Notes: generated by a model from the letters alone, not told the origin. Shown: positions 36,101 to 50,116, numbered from the stretch's first letter. The stretch: DNA of 64,000 bases from Crotophaga sulcirostris (GCA_013397455.1 VYZB01000076.1:650697-714696); one strand, 5' to 3'. Made by a program: numbers and translations.

Positions 36101-38029
36101 ATCAGGCCAAATTGCTTGTGAGGCTTTCTCCAAACTTTCAAATTGTACAGAAATAAGGGGGAGGAGGTGATTTTATTAAAGTATTTTTAAACTGGTTGCA
36201 CTATATTGACTGGGTTTGAATTAAACTGCAAACTTTCAGTGTCCCTGAATTAGTACTTTTTATTAACAAAGAACACTGCATTAAACTTCTAGTTTGTATC
36301 ACACTATTTATCATTAAACAATCAGAGCATGTTTTTTCTTTTTTTTGACCTTGGCAATTAACATATAAACTTTCAAAGCACTACACTCAGACCTCTGAAA
36401 AGAAATATGATATAGAACACAATTAGCAACAAAAAGATGAAGGAGACAAATGTATCTAAATATAAAGAAAATTCCTGAAGATTCTTCTTGAAAATGAGAC
36501 ACTGTTATTAAAGATTAGACAGTTTAAAGTGAAAAGACATCTGACATATGCATTGATGCTGTAGTAGTGTAGCTCTGACTTACAGTAGGTGTAATTAGAG
36601 CACTCACTCTACAAAGGAAGAAAGACCTGTCACTCTGCAGCAAAGCCCCTTGCAAGGCAGGATAGCTAACGATGTCTTATCCTCAAATTACATTTCTGAT
36701 TGGAAAAATATTTTTAAAAAAAAAAGTTTGAGGTGGATTGTGTAGTGTTAGTAACTGAACCTTTCTCACTTCTCTGTTAATATTATTGCAGCAAGTTAGT
36801 ACATAGTTAGATAGAGGACAGCTCAAGATTCATCTGCTTGAGTAAATGTACTGATACAATTATTTTGGAAAAGAATGACGTAAGCAGACTCTTTCTAACA
36901 GAATGAAACTCCTCAACATACTTAAAATTAAATTGATTAATTTGGTTTGTGAGGGTGGTCAGCGTCGTCTGATTTTGGAGGTAGACAAATACCCAAGAGA
37001 CAAAATACTGGTGTCTTTTTGTCCCATCTTAATTTAAGGTTAACATACTACCAGCTAACATGGGAAACATCTCAGACAAAAGCTCATTTTCAGTCGAGTT
37101 GGTTGAATGGAGTTTGAAATTTCAATTTCCTCCAATCCAGGACAGGAAAGAATTTCCATGCATTGGAAATAGCTTTGAATGTTCTTAAATACATGAAATG
37201 CAAACAGTTCAATCCCTGTTCAACCTTGAAGACATTACTTTTAAACCTCACTTTTCTTAAAATATCCTTACTTCTACTAACATGAGTTTAGACAAAACAG
37301 ATGAAGTTCTCATTCCTACATGAAAAAAGATAGAGAAGGTGATACCTGCAATGATGTCACCTCCTTTTTTGCAACACTATTGGTCACCTACCCCAGAGAT
37401 TCACTGGCACTATTTCATTATTAAAGTGCCTACTATGAGATACAGAAGGGATAACTTAATGCTGTTTTCTGAAAAAGTAGTCATTTTACAGACTTCAAAA
37501 TGGAGATGGAAACCAAATGCCAGAGAGTTTTGTGAAGGGTAGCTGACTCCCAGGTAAAGGCCTCACACCTACTCCTAAAGCAAGTCATGAAGGTTTTGTC
37601 TTGTGGGGATCCCTAAATCTCCCCAGTTCAGAAGGAGCAATATCTTTCCAGGGAACCAGAAAACAATTCTAAAAATTATTGACAGTTTCAATATGTAAGG
37701 ACCCCCTTGGCTATAGCCACAACCGAAGAGAATTATTTGGCTTTCCTTGCCATATTCATGAAAATCCATAACTCAGATCTGTGTAAGGCAAATTAAATAT
37801 AAGATAGATAGGCAAAAATAATGATATATAATAGAAAATCAGAGTAATTTGGTCAGTAATCAAGTTAGGATTACCATGAAACAAGGTAAACTGGCTCTTC
37901 AAACAAGACTTTCTCAATAGCTCTCCTGCTTCTGTTGAGTAGACCTTGCATTAAACTTGATCATCATTTGAACTACTTATGAATAATTGATTTAGGAATA
38001 ATGTCACTGACAAAAATCTCCAAGTTCAA
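33121..38029. other. Long AT-rich non-coding stretch
   Basis: There is no supported gene. It holds an exact 13-bp tandem duplication at 34036-34061. All open frames here are short and unrecognised. Confidence 0.45.
34036..34061. repeat. Exact 13-bp tandem duplication
   Basis: TACTACCATAAAT occurs twice without a spacer (34036-34048 and 34049-34061). Confidence 0.95.
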
Positions 38030-38280
38030 TTTGCTACGGTTTGTGGAACATATTTATATCCATTTATAACAATGCTAATCGACAGCAATCCAGGCTTTGG
38101 AACCCTTAAAAAAATTAATTGAACGTCACAAATTCAAATGCTGTCAATCAATGTAATTTAATAGAGTGTCTTCCATAGATTACCTAACAAAGATCAATCA
38201 TAATCACAGGACCCTCAACCATTTCAATTCTCCTGTGATTATTAAAATAGATGGGATTTTCCAGTATGTCCAAAAGATTA
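38030..38280. promoter_or_regulatory. Candidate enhancer with PBX-PREP and PBX-HOX type sites
   Basis: CTGTCAATCA at 38141-38150 is the exact reverse complement of TGATTGACAG, the classical PBX-PREP/MEIS composite site. ATCAATCA at 38193-38200 is the reverse of TGATTGAT, a PBX-HOX composite. Around them lie AATTAATTGA (38115-38121 region), GCTAATCG near 38074 and AATCACAGG near 38203. The close spacing of two TALE-type composite sites supports a developmental enhancer. Occupancy and conservation are inferred. Confidence 0.4.
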
Positions 38281-41200
38281 ATGAATCAGTTTTCTGATAG
38301 ATCAGAGTGGGATACTAAATTAGGAATAAGTAGTTCTCCAGAACTCTAGTTCTCCTCTCTAGTAGCCTGTCCTCATGTGCAGTTTTTGCCAATGGAGTTC
38401 GAGTTGGAATATCTTTGCTGTTCACAATAACAGAAGCATGTCCCTAGGTTGCAGAATACTCAGCACTTCCTAGGTTCCTAGAGGAGAACTGGGCCTACAG
38501 TTGCACTGCAAGATGAAAAAAATAGCCAGTCACAGTCTTGAGATATTATATGTTGTCTTCATGAAAAATATTTTTTTAATTATAATTATTCATTTTGTTG
38601 TTAAAATGGATGACTGTAACATAGGTAGACTTTTAATGTGGTATCAGTTGCAGACATGCAGACAACTGAACAGAAAATGCGTGCATCCTGTAGTCCTAGA
38701 CAGGGTCTCTTCTTATGTACACCAGGAAAGATGAATTACATTTGAGTCACTGCAATAGCAAGAGAACAATGAGCTATAACGATACCTCTGGGTTTCATGC
38801 ATCTCTACATGAAAGCACACTAAAACTAGGGTATCTTTTCAGTTAATACTGTTTAACTTTTTGTTGACTTTATGTGTGCCTCTGTATCCCAAAGGAAATT
38901 GCTTTCATAATACATGCATTTTTATATAAGAATGCATATGCATTTGTTCTGTCAGACAGTAGTGCACTAACAGTTCATATGAAAATCCAGAATAAAAAGG
39001 CAGGTAGGAGATGGGTCATCGATACAAGAGCTGGTAACAACACAGTATGACAAGAGTTGTAGGTACTTCCCTACTCGATATAGGGTACTGAGTCTTCTTT
39101 TACCTCATAGATGCAAGAGATATAATGTTCACTGACAGTAATAAACTCCTTCCTCATGGATCCCTCACATGGTGATGAAAGTGGTAGCTAGTATAGAGGA
39201 CCTCTGACACTAAGCATAAATTTTGGCTACAAAAGTATGTCTCTGCAAAATTTCTTTTCAGTCAAAGAGGTAGACCTCAAAAGGGACCTTAATAGCAAAA
39301 TCTATTTTATTTATACTTCTTTATTTCTATCCAGTTTACTTCTATCCAGTTTACCTTCCTAGTCAATTATTCAGGTTTCCTACTTCACTTCATCACAAAA
39401 ACTGCAGTTAACATCGGGGAAACTTTGCACAAAATAGTTGCATTTATTAGAAGTGTTTATTCAGAAGTAGGCCCAACAGAGCAATATTGCTAAATATTTG
39501 GAAAATTACAATGGTCCAAAAGCCCTTCTACAATTGTGGGAAAAGAAAAATTAAATCCCTCCTGGAACAGTCCAAAGAGTCCAAAAGAATCAATATCAGA
39601 ACACTGCTTCTGCTTTCTCTCCACCTGCTTTCAGAAAACAGGGCTACAATGATTATACATTTTTGTACATGTTTTGTTTTCCAGGGTACTTTGGCAATTA
39701 TGTGGCTAGCCCTTTTCCTGCCAGGGAGACGAGAATGCCTTCATGTTTCAGAAGAGGGGTACAGCAGCTAGTGAGAGAGATCCTGGTGGATTAACTTCAC
39801 CAAAACCTCACTTGCCGTGGGTCCAGAGTATCAAGGACAGGTAGAGGGTAAGGATCAAATCTCTGCACAGGGTGTGACTGCAGCTGGTGGCTCTTCCTAG
39901 AAGCAGATTTTTCTATTTGATAGATGCTTACCAGAAAAGAAGGTAAGTCCAACTGATTTACATGGTGAGAATGTTGCCACATTTCCTGGCTTCACTGTTT
40001 CTTAAAATGACCTGAAGAAAGGTGTCCTCTTATCCAAGAAAATTAAGCAAGTATTTGAAGATTATGTAGAAGACATAATCTCCAGAAGACTGGAATAGAA
40101 CCGTGTAAAGTACTTGAACAAAGTTGCATAGCTCTCTGCCACCAATGCAAAGAGAAGACTCAAATATGACTCACACACCAGTACATCGCTACAGAATTGT
40201 AATGGCCAGAGAGTTGGTGACTCTGCACATAACTGGCAAAGAAAGTTAAATGCTGGTGTGGTGGCAACTGCTCCCTTGCAACACCAACTGCAGCAGAGAA
40301 TTGTTCTGCTTCCCACTTCCTTGTATGAGCATGCAGCAGTTGTTGTCCACTGGGAGAAGACAAGTAGTCAGTCAACACACTCCAAGTGGCAGGAAGCTGT
40401 GTAAATATGGAATATTTTAGCCACGTTTCCTACATACACAAAGAATGCTCACCTCAGCACCTACATATTCCCTTTCCTACTGCATCTTATCTTCATTGTC
40501 ATAGTCTGGCACAAGGGTCCAATTTGGTAGCACACTGAGGGATGTTGTCCTATGAGACCTCTCAACTGTGCATAGGTAGTTACAGGGAAAGTGCAGCAGT
40601 GGGGTTCCCCGCTCCTGCAGCCCTCCAGAGAAGAATCCTATTGTGAGAATGAAAATCACAGTAGCTGCTTAATGTGGCCCAAGCAGAAGGGAGGACAAAT
40701 TCACTGGAAGGAATCATCCCCTTAAGCAGGCCTGCAGACACCATGCAGGTGGGACAAGTTGGAATTTTGCAGTCTCTCTCAACAGACCTGTTCTTTACAT
40801 ATGAGACTGAAGAGGCAAAACAGTTGATGCATGCTGTGGATGACAAGGAAATAAATTTTCTTTATCCATTTGAAGGTGTCCTTCAAAATAAATGGAAGTA
40901 TATTTTGCTTCGTTTTACCTCGGTTTTAATGCTATGACACAATATGCAAACTGGTAGGAGTTTCGTGTTCTCTTTTGAGAGAAGGAAATGTAGAAGTGAA
41001 CAATTCAAGAATTTACAAGACTTTTATTCAGGCAGTATTATGTTCTGGCATGGAGTATCAGGAGAAGACTTGGATTATAGGTTTATCTGTCCCTTTTTAT
41101 GGGTGACCTTGAAAATGCTTAGAGAAAGCTAGAGAGAAAAGCAATTACATTTTTGAAATTACACACCACTGTTCTCATTCATCTTGATAAGCACTTTTAA

Positions 41201-41648
41201 GGAATCCAAAAAAGGCTAGTATATTGCTTTTATGAAAGTTATAGAGACCTTGGTTCTGCCGAGTCAGTTTTAAAATAAATTTAGATGTACAAAGATGAAT
41301 TTTTATTTCCTTTGTGTTGTTAAATTGGCCACTTTTTAAAAAAACTGGGGTCTTTGGAGAAAAAAAAAATACACAGGACTTTTTTTTTCCTTGTTCTGAA
41401 AAGATATATAGCAGGTCAGCTTATGTTGTGCAGTCATCCCTACTTTGTCACAAGTATCTGCATTCATCCTTTTCCATGTGTTTATAAGTGTGATTGGAGT
41501 GTTGATAGGAAGCAGCACTTATAAAAAGAGGGCGTTATACAAACAATAGGCACAAGGTCTCAGTTATTCTTATTCCTGCTGGTTAAGCTCCTCTGTGCTC
41601 ATTTAGGCATGATCTGTCCTTGTGTCTCTTTCACTCTTATTATTATCT
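38281..41648. other. Non-coding stretch, no recognised gene
   Basis: There is no supported gene. There is an exact 15-bp tandem duplication at 39325-39354. About 39690-40380 is less AT-rich, with short overlapping open frames, but no domain or repeat is recognised. About 40930-41200 could be a very old LINE remnant, not confirmed. Confidence 0.4.
39325..39354. repeat. Exact 15-bp tandem duplication
   Basis: TTCTATCCAGTTTAC occurs twice without a spacer. Confidence 0.95.
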
Positions 41649-41671
41649 TGCCTTACCAATTAGGTAAGGCA
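41649..41671. repeat. Perfect 9-bp stem with 5-base loop
   Basis: TGCCTTACC and GGTAAGGCA are perfect reverse complements around AATTA. It would form a compact hairpin in DNA or RNA. No function is assigned. Confidence 0.7.
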
Positions 41672-44299
41672 CTGAATGGCCTGTTATTCCATCCTGAGAG
41701 GGTTGGGGGTCAGAAGAAGTCATGCTCAATGTTAACTAGCTGTGAAACATTAAAGCCTGTAAATTCATCAGGACAGTTAGCCTAGCCCACTGCAGGGCAA
41801 GGGGTGTAAGTACTTTTCTGCTTGAATTGCTCATGGAGCAGCACTGGCTTTGAAATGCCAGGATCCACGCTGAGCCCAGCGAATGTCCCCCAAGTGCATA
41901 GCTGCAGCCTCAGCTCTAATAGCAGGAGCAATAGGGGTTATATTTGGAAGCTCTTGGCAGTCAGATAGAAAAAGAAACTTCAAAAATCATTCTGCCTCTT
42001 TATTGAGGACCCCCTTAGGAGTATTACTGGAAGAAGTCTGTCGACCTGCCACAGCTAATAGTCACTCAGCAACCCGGTGTAACCACCGCTCCAGAATCAA
42101 TGCGCTGCAGCTATTCAGTAGTACCACATCTGATGCTTGAAAGGATGGAAAACATGATATGTGACAGCTGCTTATGACTGATAGCGATAGTGAACAAAAA
42201 GCCTAATGGGTACTGGAATCTCCCCACCCTGTGTACAGAAAAGACGAGGAAGGAAATGATGACTTTTCCTAGCACGGCTGCACTCTTCAGCAGGCACCAT
42301 CCTGTGTGCCAGATTGGCATCTCCAACAGTTCAACAGCAATTATTCACATGCCACCTTTGAAGCTGTGGTTTGCTACTCACATAATCTCTGCTGTATCAC
42401 ATACCAGACTGCTGACTGCACTTCAAGAGGTTTTTCCCTTGTTGGGCAGGAGAATAAGAGACCAACAGACAGAAAAGAGAAAAGGGTCAAATCTGTTCAT
42501 CTAGGGTTTGTACAAGGAAAGCAAGAGCTTTTGTAACCAACATGGACAAGGTCAAAACCTAAGCAAGGCTAGTTTAGCTTTGGAAAGAAGGAATTTCTGA
42601 CACATTAAAAAAAATTGCAAGGCTTTTTGGTATGGGAACTCGGTTGTATATCCTCTTGGCCTACTTGAAACAGCACGCAACAATATCTAAATAATTTCTG
42701 GAATTTTTTATTATTTCCTGAAATTCCATAGCCTCCCATTTTCTACAGCAACTTTGCTTCTGTCTTGTATATGGCTTAACATCTCAAATTTTTGACTCCA
42801 TATCTATAGCTATATTTTACCTCCATGATTTCCACTCTTCACTGTGTAGGCATAACTTTGACTAGTATTTAGAGAAAAACATTCACTTGTTCTGAGAGGG
42901 AAGAACATTCGTTAATGTGGCTGAAACTTTTTAAAATGTGCTTTAAAAAAAAATGCCAAAAGCTGTTCATTCTGGCAAAACCATATAGAAAAAGTCTTCA
43001 GTATAAAACAATAACATATTTCTGGCATGTGGAATGGCAGAAGACCTGTTCAGAGGGAAAAAAAAAAGACAAGAATAAACTTCATCAGGAGAGAATCTAA
43101 TTATTAAAGATATTGTAAAAGCAGAAGTGACTGAAATTGAGGTAAGAAGTTTGATCAAAGGGCTATTTCAATCATTTGTCTGTACAAGAAAGCACTACCC
43201 TGAGTTGTCAGTAACTCCTCTTGACCCATTGAAAGTCCCAAGTATTAATTTGTAGATCTTCATTGGAAAGTCGCCACTAATAACCACATGCATGAGAATA
43301 ATTAATTATGATCTATTTTTACTAGTTATTTTTTACTCAAATACATGTTTTCTGTTATTATGCTTGATATTTTGCACTATAAGTCTTTTTTTTATCTTGG
43401 TTTAAGATACATAATCATCCTTTCAAATATTTATTTATCACCAAGAAATATTTTCAAGGCTACCTTTGCTTGTGATTTTATCTTCTCGCTACAGGGCTCA
43501 AAAGGTTAAGATTTTAATCCACTGCAAGGGATTTGCTGAATAAATAACTTGTTAGTAAGAGCTGGATTAAGACAACATACTAAACCTACTGCACCTAACT
43601 ACAACACAGTGAATCCTGTCAAGAAAATAAACTTTTCTGTTTATCCTTTCTTAAGCATAGATCTATGAATAACTCCTATAACCAGCTAGTGATCCTCCTA
43701 CATTATCTTGCCTGTAAACATGCTCTGCATGCTGAAACAGCTGAAAGGAACAGGATTAGGAAAAATCACAGAAGCTGAAAACATGTTTTAACTCAGCTAT
43801 GGAAGAAAAAAATCCTCTGCTCCAGGTGAAAAGCTTTATAGTCTCTCTCATCTCCCCTTATCCTTTCACATTGCCCAGCATTGCCCTACTTTGTCAGAGA
43901 AAAGCTATGATGAAAAGCTCCTTAGAATGACCCAACCTGAAGGAATTCCTCCCACTTTAATTATCCTAAGAACAGATAAAAGAGTGTACAGGCAGCTACT
44001 TTTAAATTATTGTTTCTCAAACGGTACACTAGCACTGTTAGAAGAAAATGTTATACACGAGCAAATAAAACACAGATCCCAAATGGTTTGTGAATTTGTA
44101 AACTACTACTTAAACTCTGAATTTCATAATTTGTTTTTTTTTAGCCTAGGAGGTCCCAAGCATGTTACAAACTTCATCATCTATCCTGTTCCCATTAATG
44201 CTATCAGGAATGTGGTTGGAAACATCAGTTGAGAAGTAGAAGGTTGCCAGTTCAAGGACATCATCCAGCATTAGCCTGCAGAAGAGCAGCTGTTTAACT
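41672..44299. other. Non-coding stretch, no recognised gene
   Basis: There is no supported gene. About 41700-42540 is less AT-rich and complex, with short open frames on both strands that match nothing known. Confidence 0.4.
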
Positions 44300-44307
44300 A
44301 TAAAAAG
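44300..44307. repeat. Target site duplication of the hAT-type element, left copy
   Basis: ATAAAAAG precedes the element; ATATAAAG follows it at 44519-44526. Seven of eight bases agree, and 8 bp is the hAT duplication length. Confidence 0.7.
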
Positions 44308-44518
44308 CAGGGATGTCAACCTCACATCTCCCACCTTTCTTTTGCTCATGTTCCTGCAGCGTAACGGGTGTCACACCCGCTGCACACGTGCCCAGCGCTG
44401 GCAGGAGCACAGGGACAAGGAGCTCGGCGCTGCCGGTGGGTACAAATAAGGTGCTGGGCTGGATAAAACAAGGTGGAGGGATGGATTTGGTCCACAGGCC
44501 ATGAGTTTTACACCCCTG
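44308..44518. mobile_element. Non-autonomous hAT-type DNA transposon (MITE), 211 bp
   Basis: The left end starts CAGGGATGTCAACCTCAC. The right end, read on the minus strand, starts CAGGGGTGTAAAACTCAT. These share 14 of the first 18 bases and match the widespread CAGGGGTGT-AAACTCA terminal repeat of hAT superfamily elements. An imperfect 8-bp target duplication flanks the element. The interior is far more GC-rich and CpG-rich than the neighbourhood (44355-44440) and has no coding capacity, so a transposase from an autonomous relative must have moved it. Terminal and target-site mismatches suggest an old insertion, although surviving CpG sites argue against extreme age. Confidence 0.8.
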
Positions 44519-44526
44519 ATATAAAG
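44519..44526. repeat. Target site duplication of the hAT-type element, right copy
   Basis: ATATAAAG follows the right terminal repeat and matches 44300-44307 at seven of eight bases. Confidence 0.7.
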
Positions 44527-47500
44527 AAACATTGCACAGCAATTTAAGATAGCAAATGCATAGTCCTATTATTCTGCCTTCCTAATATACTCTCCCACTG
44601 AAAAAACAGACTTAAGCCCAAATACTACATATGTTGAAAACTGCAGCATCTCGGGACTACAATCAACCAGCAGTTCTCCTCCAACAATTCTGTACTGGGA
44701 TTTGGAGGCACAGCTTCAACTTATCAGGCTCTACAGGCTTGTCTGTTTATCATGTGGAATCAGCATAAAGCCCTTGATATTTACTATGATAGGATTTAAT
44801 TTCGCTTTCATTATGAACACTAGCAACACCTCTGGTCTTGTAATTGAACTAGAAGACTGTGGCACAAAACAGTTCCTAATATCAACATTTTAAAACCTGG
44901 GTTTATTACTGAACTTGTCTTATAGAAAAGAGTAGATGCACTTTACCTAATATTCTGTGAAGTCTGCTGCACCTCAGTCTCTTCTGAGGAGTGAGAGAGG
45001 TTTGGCATTGTCATGTAACCCCACTTCAGCAACATGCTTTGCTGGTGTGATATATTCAGAGGATGCAGGATCATGAAAAATCTCATAAGAAAAGCAAAAT
45101 ATAGCATTAAGATTCATTTATTCTACTTTCTGAATGAGCATGTCATAAACATTTCTTGAAGACTTTTACCTTTTTACAAACTAGCTGGTGCCCCAGAGTT
45201 GAAAGTGAATGAGAAAAAGGACAGAAAAGAGTTGGTCTTCCTTCAGTGCTCTATCAGGGTGAAAGCAACCAGAAAATTGCATTCCTGGGTGTTGCTGCCT
45301 GCCCTCTTTGAGCAGAGAAGCCTAATAACCTGTGCTAGTGTTACAGATATATAGCAGGTTCCAGGGAAGCCTGTCCCTCAGCACTGGAAGTAAATGTGGC
45401 CTGTGATGTTACATTTCATATAGGGACCTACTGCCACTCACAAATAAAGAGGTGGGTCATCTAAGGCTTAGACTCAGTAAAACCTTCTCATTCTGAACAT
45501 TCTGAAGATCTTCCCTCTTACCATGAGGAAAGAGAGCCTTTGCCCAAAGTAAAGCTGTGGGCTAGAAAAAGAAGTCATGTATGAAAAGAAGTTCTGTTAT
45601 GTGAACGGGTCCACATTTTACCTGTGATCTTAGCTCAGAACATCTCTGCAGTGTACCTTCCATCCATGGCAGTGCTTCAGTAGAGTTTCGTGTGGTTCTG
45701 ACCCAACAGTCTGTACTTTCCCAAGCTAGTAGTGGTGAATGAAGTCTAATATCTGTGTTCCATTTGTGGGCAAATACTTCAAAGACACAAATAAATTCCT
45801 CTGCTTTTTTATGAAACACTTTGGAGCTGTGGCAGTGGGCAGATATTAATGTACAACCAGGGACTTATTACTTTGAACTGAAGATTCAGTGCTAACTATA
45901 AGCCAGTATTTGTAGCAAAACTGAGATGCTCACTGGAGGCAGTGATTTGAGAGAGGGCACCTCATTCTAAATTTTAAAATCTACCACAATTCACTTGTTT
46001 CTGACAATCTGAAACTGTGTCTCTTTTGGTTGTTTTCCTATCTCACTATCTACTCTCCAGTGTTGGAAAGCGAAAGCGGGAGGGAGGCAAGAATCAAAAA
46101 TCAGACAAGGCAGTTTTCTTAAAAGATAGCTTGCCAACCTATTTCTAAGCTGTACTATTTCAGATTTTGAAAGTATAACTCGATCCAATAATTTGGGACA
46201 ATTTCCTGCCTCAAATCCAACTAGTTGTTTCAAAATGGGAATACATTTTCTGAATTTTCCATGTATTTTCCCATGAATTTTGACCTTTCCTAAAACCATT
46301 CTGTAACCTCAATACACTTCTGTTTTCTTTGTCAAGGCAACTGCTCCTGAAAGATAACCTGAACCACCTCATGCCAGAGGGTGGAGGTGTATTAGTGCTT
46401 CCAGTCTAAATCAATCAATTAATTGGTAATAACTGCTAGAATTAATCATCCTTGCCTATTGGACTTCATTACTCAGAAACAAACCACCAAAGTCTCTTTC
46501 CTAGTGTCATTTCTGTTCATTTTTGCTTTATTTTTTGCTCAATCTTAGATGGCATTACATCTGAATTTATTTGAAAGTCAGGTCTCATACTATTTTACAG
46601 TATTTGTGGTTTGCCCTGTACCAGTGCAGCAGAAGGAAATAGGATGCTCTGCTTGCTGGGCTGCGTTTTTGTGAATGGAAAGTGCGTGCGTGTATTAAGA
46701 ACAGTGCAAGATTTGATAGATCCATTGAAGCTAGGGCTTCTACCTTTGCACCTATAAGTACGCTGAAAGTGTGACCATGGGCTCTTAACAGGTATTTAAA
46801 GTAGCATTAAAATAAGATGATGAAAGTCACCCTTCTTTGCCAGTCATACCGTTTTCACCACCTCAAATGCAAGGACTGGTTTTGTATAGCCCATGAACAG
46901 CTACAGTCATAAACTTAGTAATATTCATGTAAATGCTGAGGTTAAAACTGTCAGGGTTTAGGAAATAAAATTTCTCTGCCTCAAGAACAGAAGTATCTGT
47001 CAGACAGGTGGAGAAAATACTAGACATTTATAGCTGCAGCTCTCCTGTTGTTGTCTACTACTGGTTGTTTATCCAGATTTTGTACTTCAAGTTGTATTGC
47101 AGCATGGAAATGCAAGTACCCTGTACCCACAAAAATTATCTAGTTGGTGCCATTTCACAAATATTCTTGTCCGAAAAAGTTACTGATCTCTTATATAAAT
47201 AAACCCTAGACACCTAGATTAAACAAAATTCAACCATCCAGTCCTGACCTTTTCCTTCATGAGTTTTAGTTGTTCTTCTAGATACTACTATTTAAAATCT
47301 TTCCATGATTTATATCACGTTACTCCACACTTTCTTTAGTTTCCAAAGTCATGTCCTAAATACAGATAAAAAAAACCCAACCCACTTCAAACAACTTAAT
47401 CCTTCCTAGAAAAGGCTGTTAGCATTCAAAGATGACATTACATCAAAAGCAAAGGTTAAACTCCAGAATGCATTCTTTCAATGAAGTAACAAAAGCTCTA

Positions 47501-50116
47501 TTATATCCTTTGATCACTTGAGCTCACCTGTAGGAAATGTTACACCTTTTTATTAATCTGTTGAATTGTCTTCACTGCACAAGCTGGAGACATTCTTGAC
47601 AGGCTTAAAGTCATTAACACCTGCTCAGAAGAACCTTTAATACTCTCTCATGTCTATGCATGTTAGTATAGCAACTCTATAGTTTCCTAACATCCCAGGC
47701 ACTCTTTCCCCTTGGTATTTTTGTAACAAATTTATTGAAATGAGTGAAATAATAGCATGGAGGAAAAAGTCTCCATGGTACAGATGTGCAAAGTAAAATA
47801 TTTGATGGTTACAAATAAAAAAAACCCACTAAATTAGCAAATTTATTACATTGCCATGACATATTTGTAAAATAAATCACCAGTTAATTACTGTAAACAA
47901 ACTCCAAACTTTGGAACTGGTATCTGACCAGTATATTTACCACTGCCCGTTACCAACTATTGTATACACAGTCAATCCATCTTATATTCACATGACGTAC
48001 ATTCATATTCTTACACAGAAACACAAACACCATGCACTTTCTCTCTCTCTAGAAATATCTACTTACACACATATGTATATGCATGCAAGTATGGTTTATT
48101 AAAATAAGAGTCAAGATCAATGTTATATCTTCGGTTTCTCTTCTTTTAATGATTTTGTTATGCATTTATTTTGTTTTAGAAGTATAGCCAACTATAAACA
48201 TGCCTTCTTTTATGAATAAATAAATAAGGTTATAAGGATTTTCTGGCAATCCAGACTGCTATTTAGTTCTAATTTGGTCAGCAATGAACAGCTGAAAACT
48301 ATTTTCCCTCAGCCTCTGTGAATCCTTTGTTTCCTTTTATTCCTTCAGTTCTTTTGCAGAGCTCATCTCTTCATGCTTAAACAATATTTTTATGAAAGGC
48401 TAGCATTCATACATGGGCATGCTCTCTCAGGCACACAAAGAACTGGGAGCTGATTCTCTTTTTCTTCTCAAGTTGTGCTCTAAGTTATTTCCTACATGTC
48501 ACAAAGCTTTTGCGTATTTCTAATACACTTCAGGTTCTGAGACGTCTTCTGCTGAATAAGCACTCATATACATGAAAGCTTACTGCCAGACCATCACTGC
48601 ATACACATACAAAAAGAATTCTTACACAGCAATGAATGCTATTAGACAGCTAACAAAGCACAAACAACTACCAAATATAAATGATGGTAGTTTGTATAAA
48701 GAACACATATCCTTCAGAAAAAGAACGCGAATGTAATCACCAAAATCTAAGTTTACATCCTTCTTTCATGTTTGACCTATGATTTTCTTAGAGAACTTTT
48801 GAATTACTCTTGCTTCTATTCTTGGCCTGTTTAGAGATAACTATTCAGTGGAGGCTTACAGTGAGGGAGCTTCTGGATCTTAATCCTGTTTTCTTGATTA
48901 GTCTCTCTAATGATTACACAGTTTGATTGCCTCAGAGGGAGGTGGAGAAGAATGGGGTAGAGGGAAGGGAGCAGTTTGTATAGTCCCCATTAGCCTCTGA
49001 TTACAAGAAAAACAAGATAGTGTCATGTTGGCTGAGTGCAGTGGGGAGGAAGGCATCGTGCTTTGGAATAATTCTGTACAATAAAGAGATTAGAAGGATT
49101 AAATGTAACCAAACCTTTCCTAAAACAGAAGGATGAACAATATGTTTTTAAATGGTAAACAGTACCTAATTTGTTGACTCATTTGTGAGATAGTCTACTA
49201 ACACAGTGAGAACACTAGTTAAGAATAAAGCAGCTGCCTATACCTATTTCCCTGCTGAATTATGTGGAACGGATCTAAGATTGCTATGCCTTTCTGACTT
49301 TGTTCACTGAAGATCTATCTCTGTCTCCCACTTCTGACTCAATTGAGCAACAAAAAATGAGATTTTTCTAAAACTAAGAATTTTTCCGTACCTGTGGATA
49401 ACAAGAATGAACGAGTAAAAGCTACCTCACTTGGAAGAAATTTTTTGTCACCAGTTTCTTCTTGGGTTTGAATGATTTAGACTTCCTTTGAAAAACTATA
49501 CAATGCAAAATGAGCCTAATAGACTTTTCATATTTTTTTTATTTTTGATACCTTCTTAAATTAACAATTAATTTTTTTCCTTATATCATACGGAGTGCAG
49601 TTATATGTCTTATGTATTGCAATGTCATATGGAAACTCTTTTACTTTAAATGTCTTCAGTTTCTGGAGTTTAATTTAATCTTTTCCATGATCAAGCTGCT
49701 GTCTGATGCAGAAAGCAAGCTGTGCTCTGCCCAGAGAAAACATTTGCAGTCCCCACAAGAACTCTATTACTGGAAATAGTATTCATACCAACAAAAAAAC
49801 AGAAACATATCAAGTACTCTCCTGCCCAAAAAGCTCATAGAAGGTGATGTTTTTCACTGAGAACAGCAGCTCCACTGACTGGACAAAACACGTCCCTTCC
49901 AAAAGAAGCACTTTAGTCTGTGCTGCTTACTCATTATTAAAAGTAATTAATCCCCATGAACATCAGTCTCCACTTCCCTCCCAGTCACAGCATTCAGCAG
50001 AGAAGCAAAACTGCAGTGAAGTATAAAAGCTACATGATCCAAAAGCACATGGAAAGCAGTAGTAATTCACTCCAATATGTACAATAACACCAGAAGACTG
50101 GAGGAACTGTCATCTG
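44527..50116. other. Long AT-rich non-coding stretch
   Basis: There is no supported gene. A homeodomain-like cluster (AATCAATCAATTAATTGG) lies near 46408-46425. A short CT tract lies near 48040. Confidence 0.45.

Noticed and set aside
44294..44542. Open frames on both strands over the GC-rich interior at 44.3-44.5 kb
   Set aside because: They fall inside the non-coding hAT-type element.
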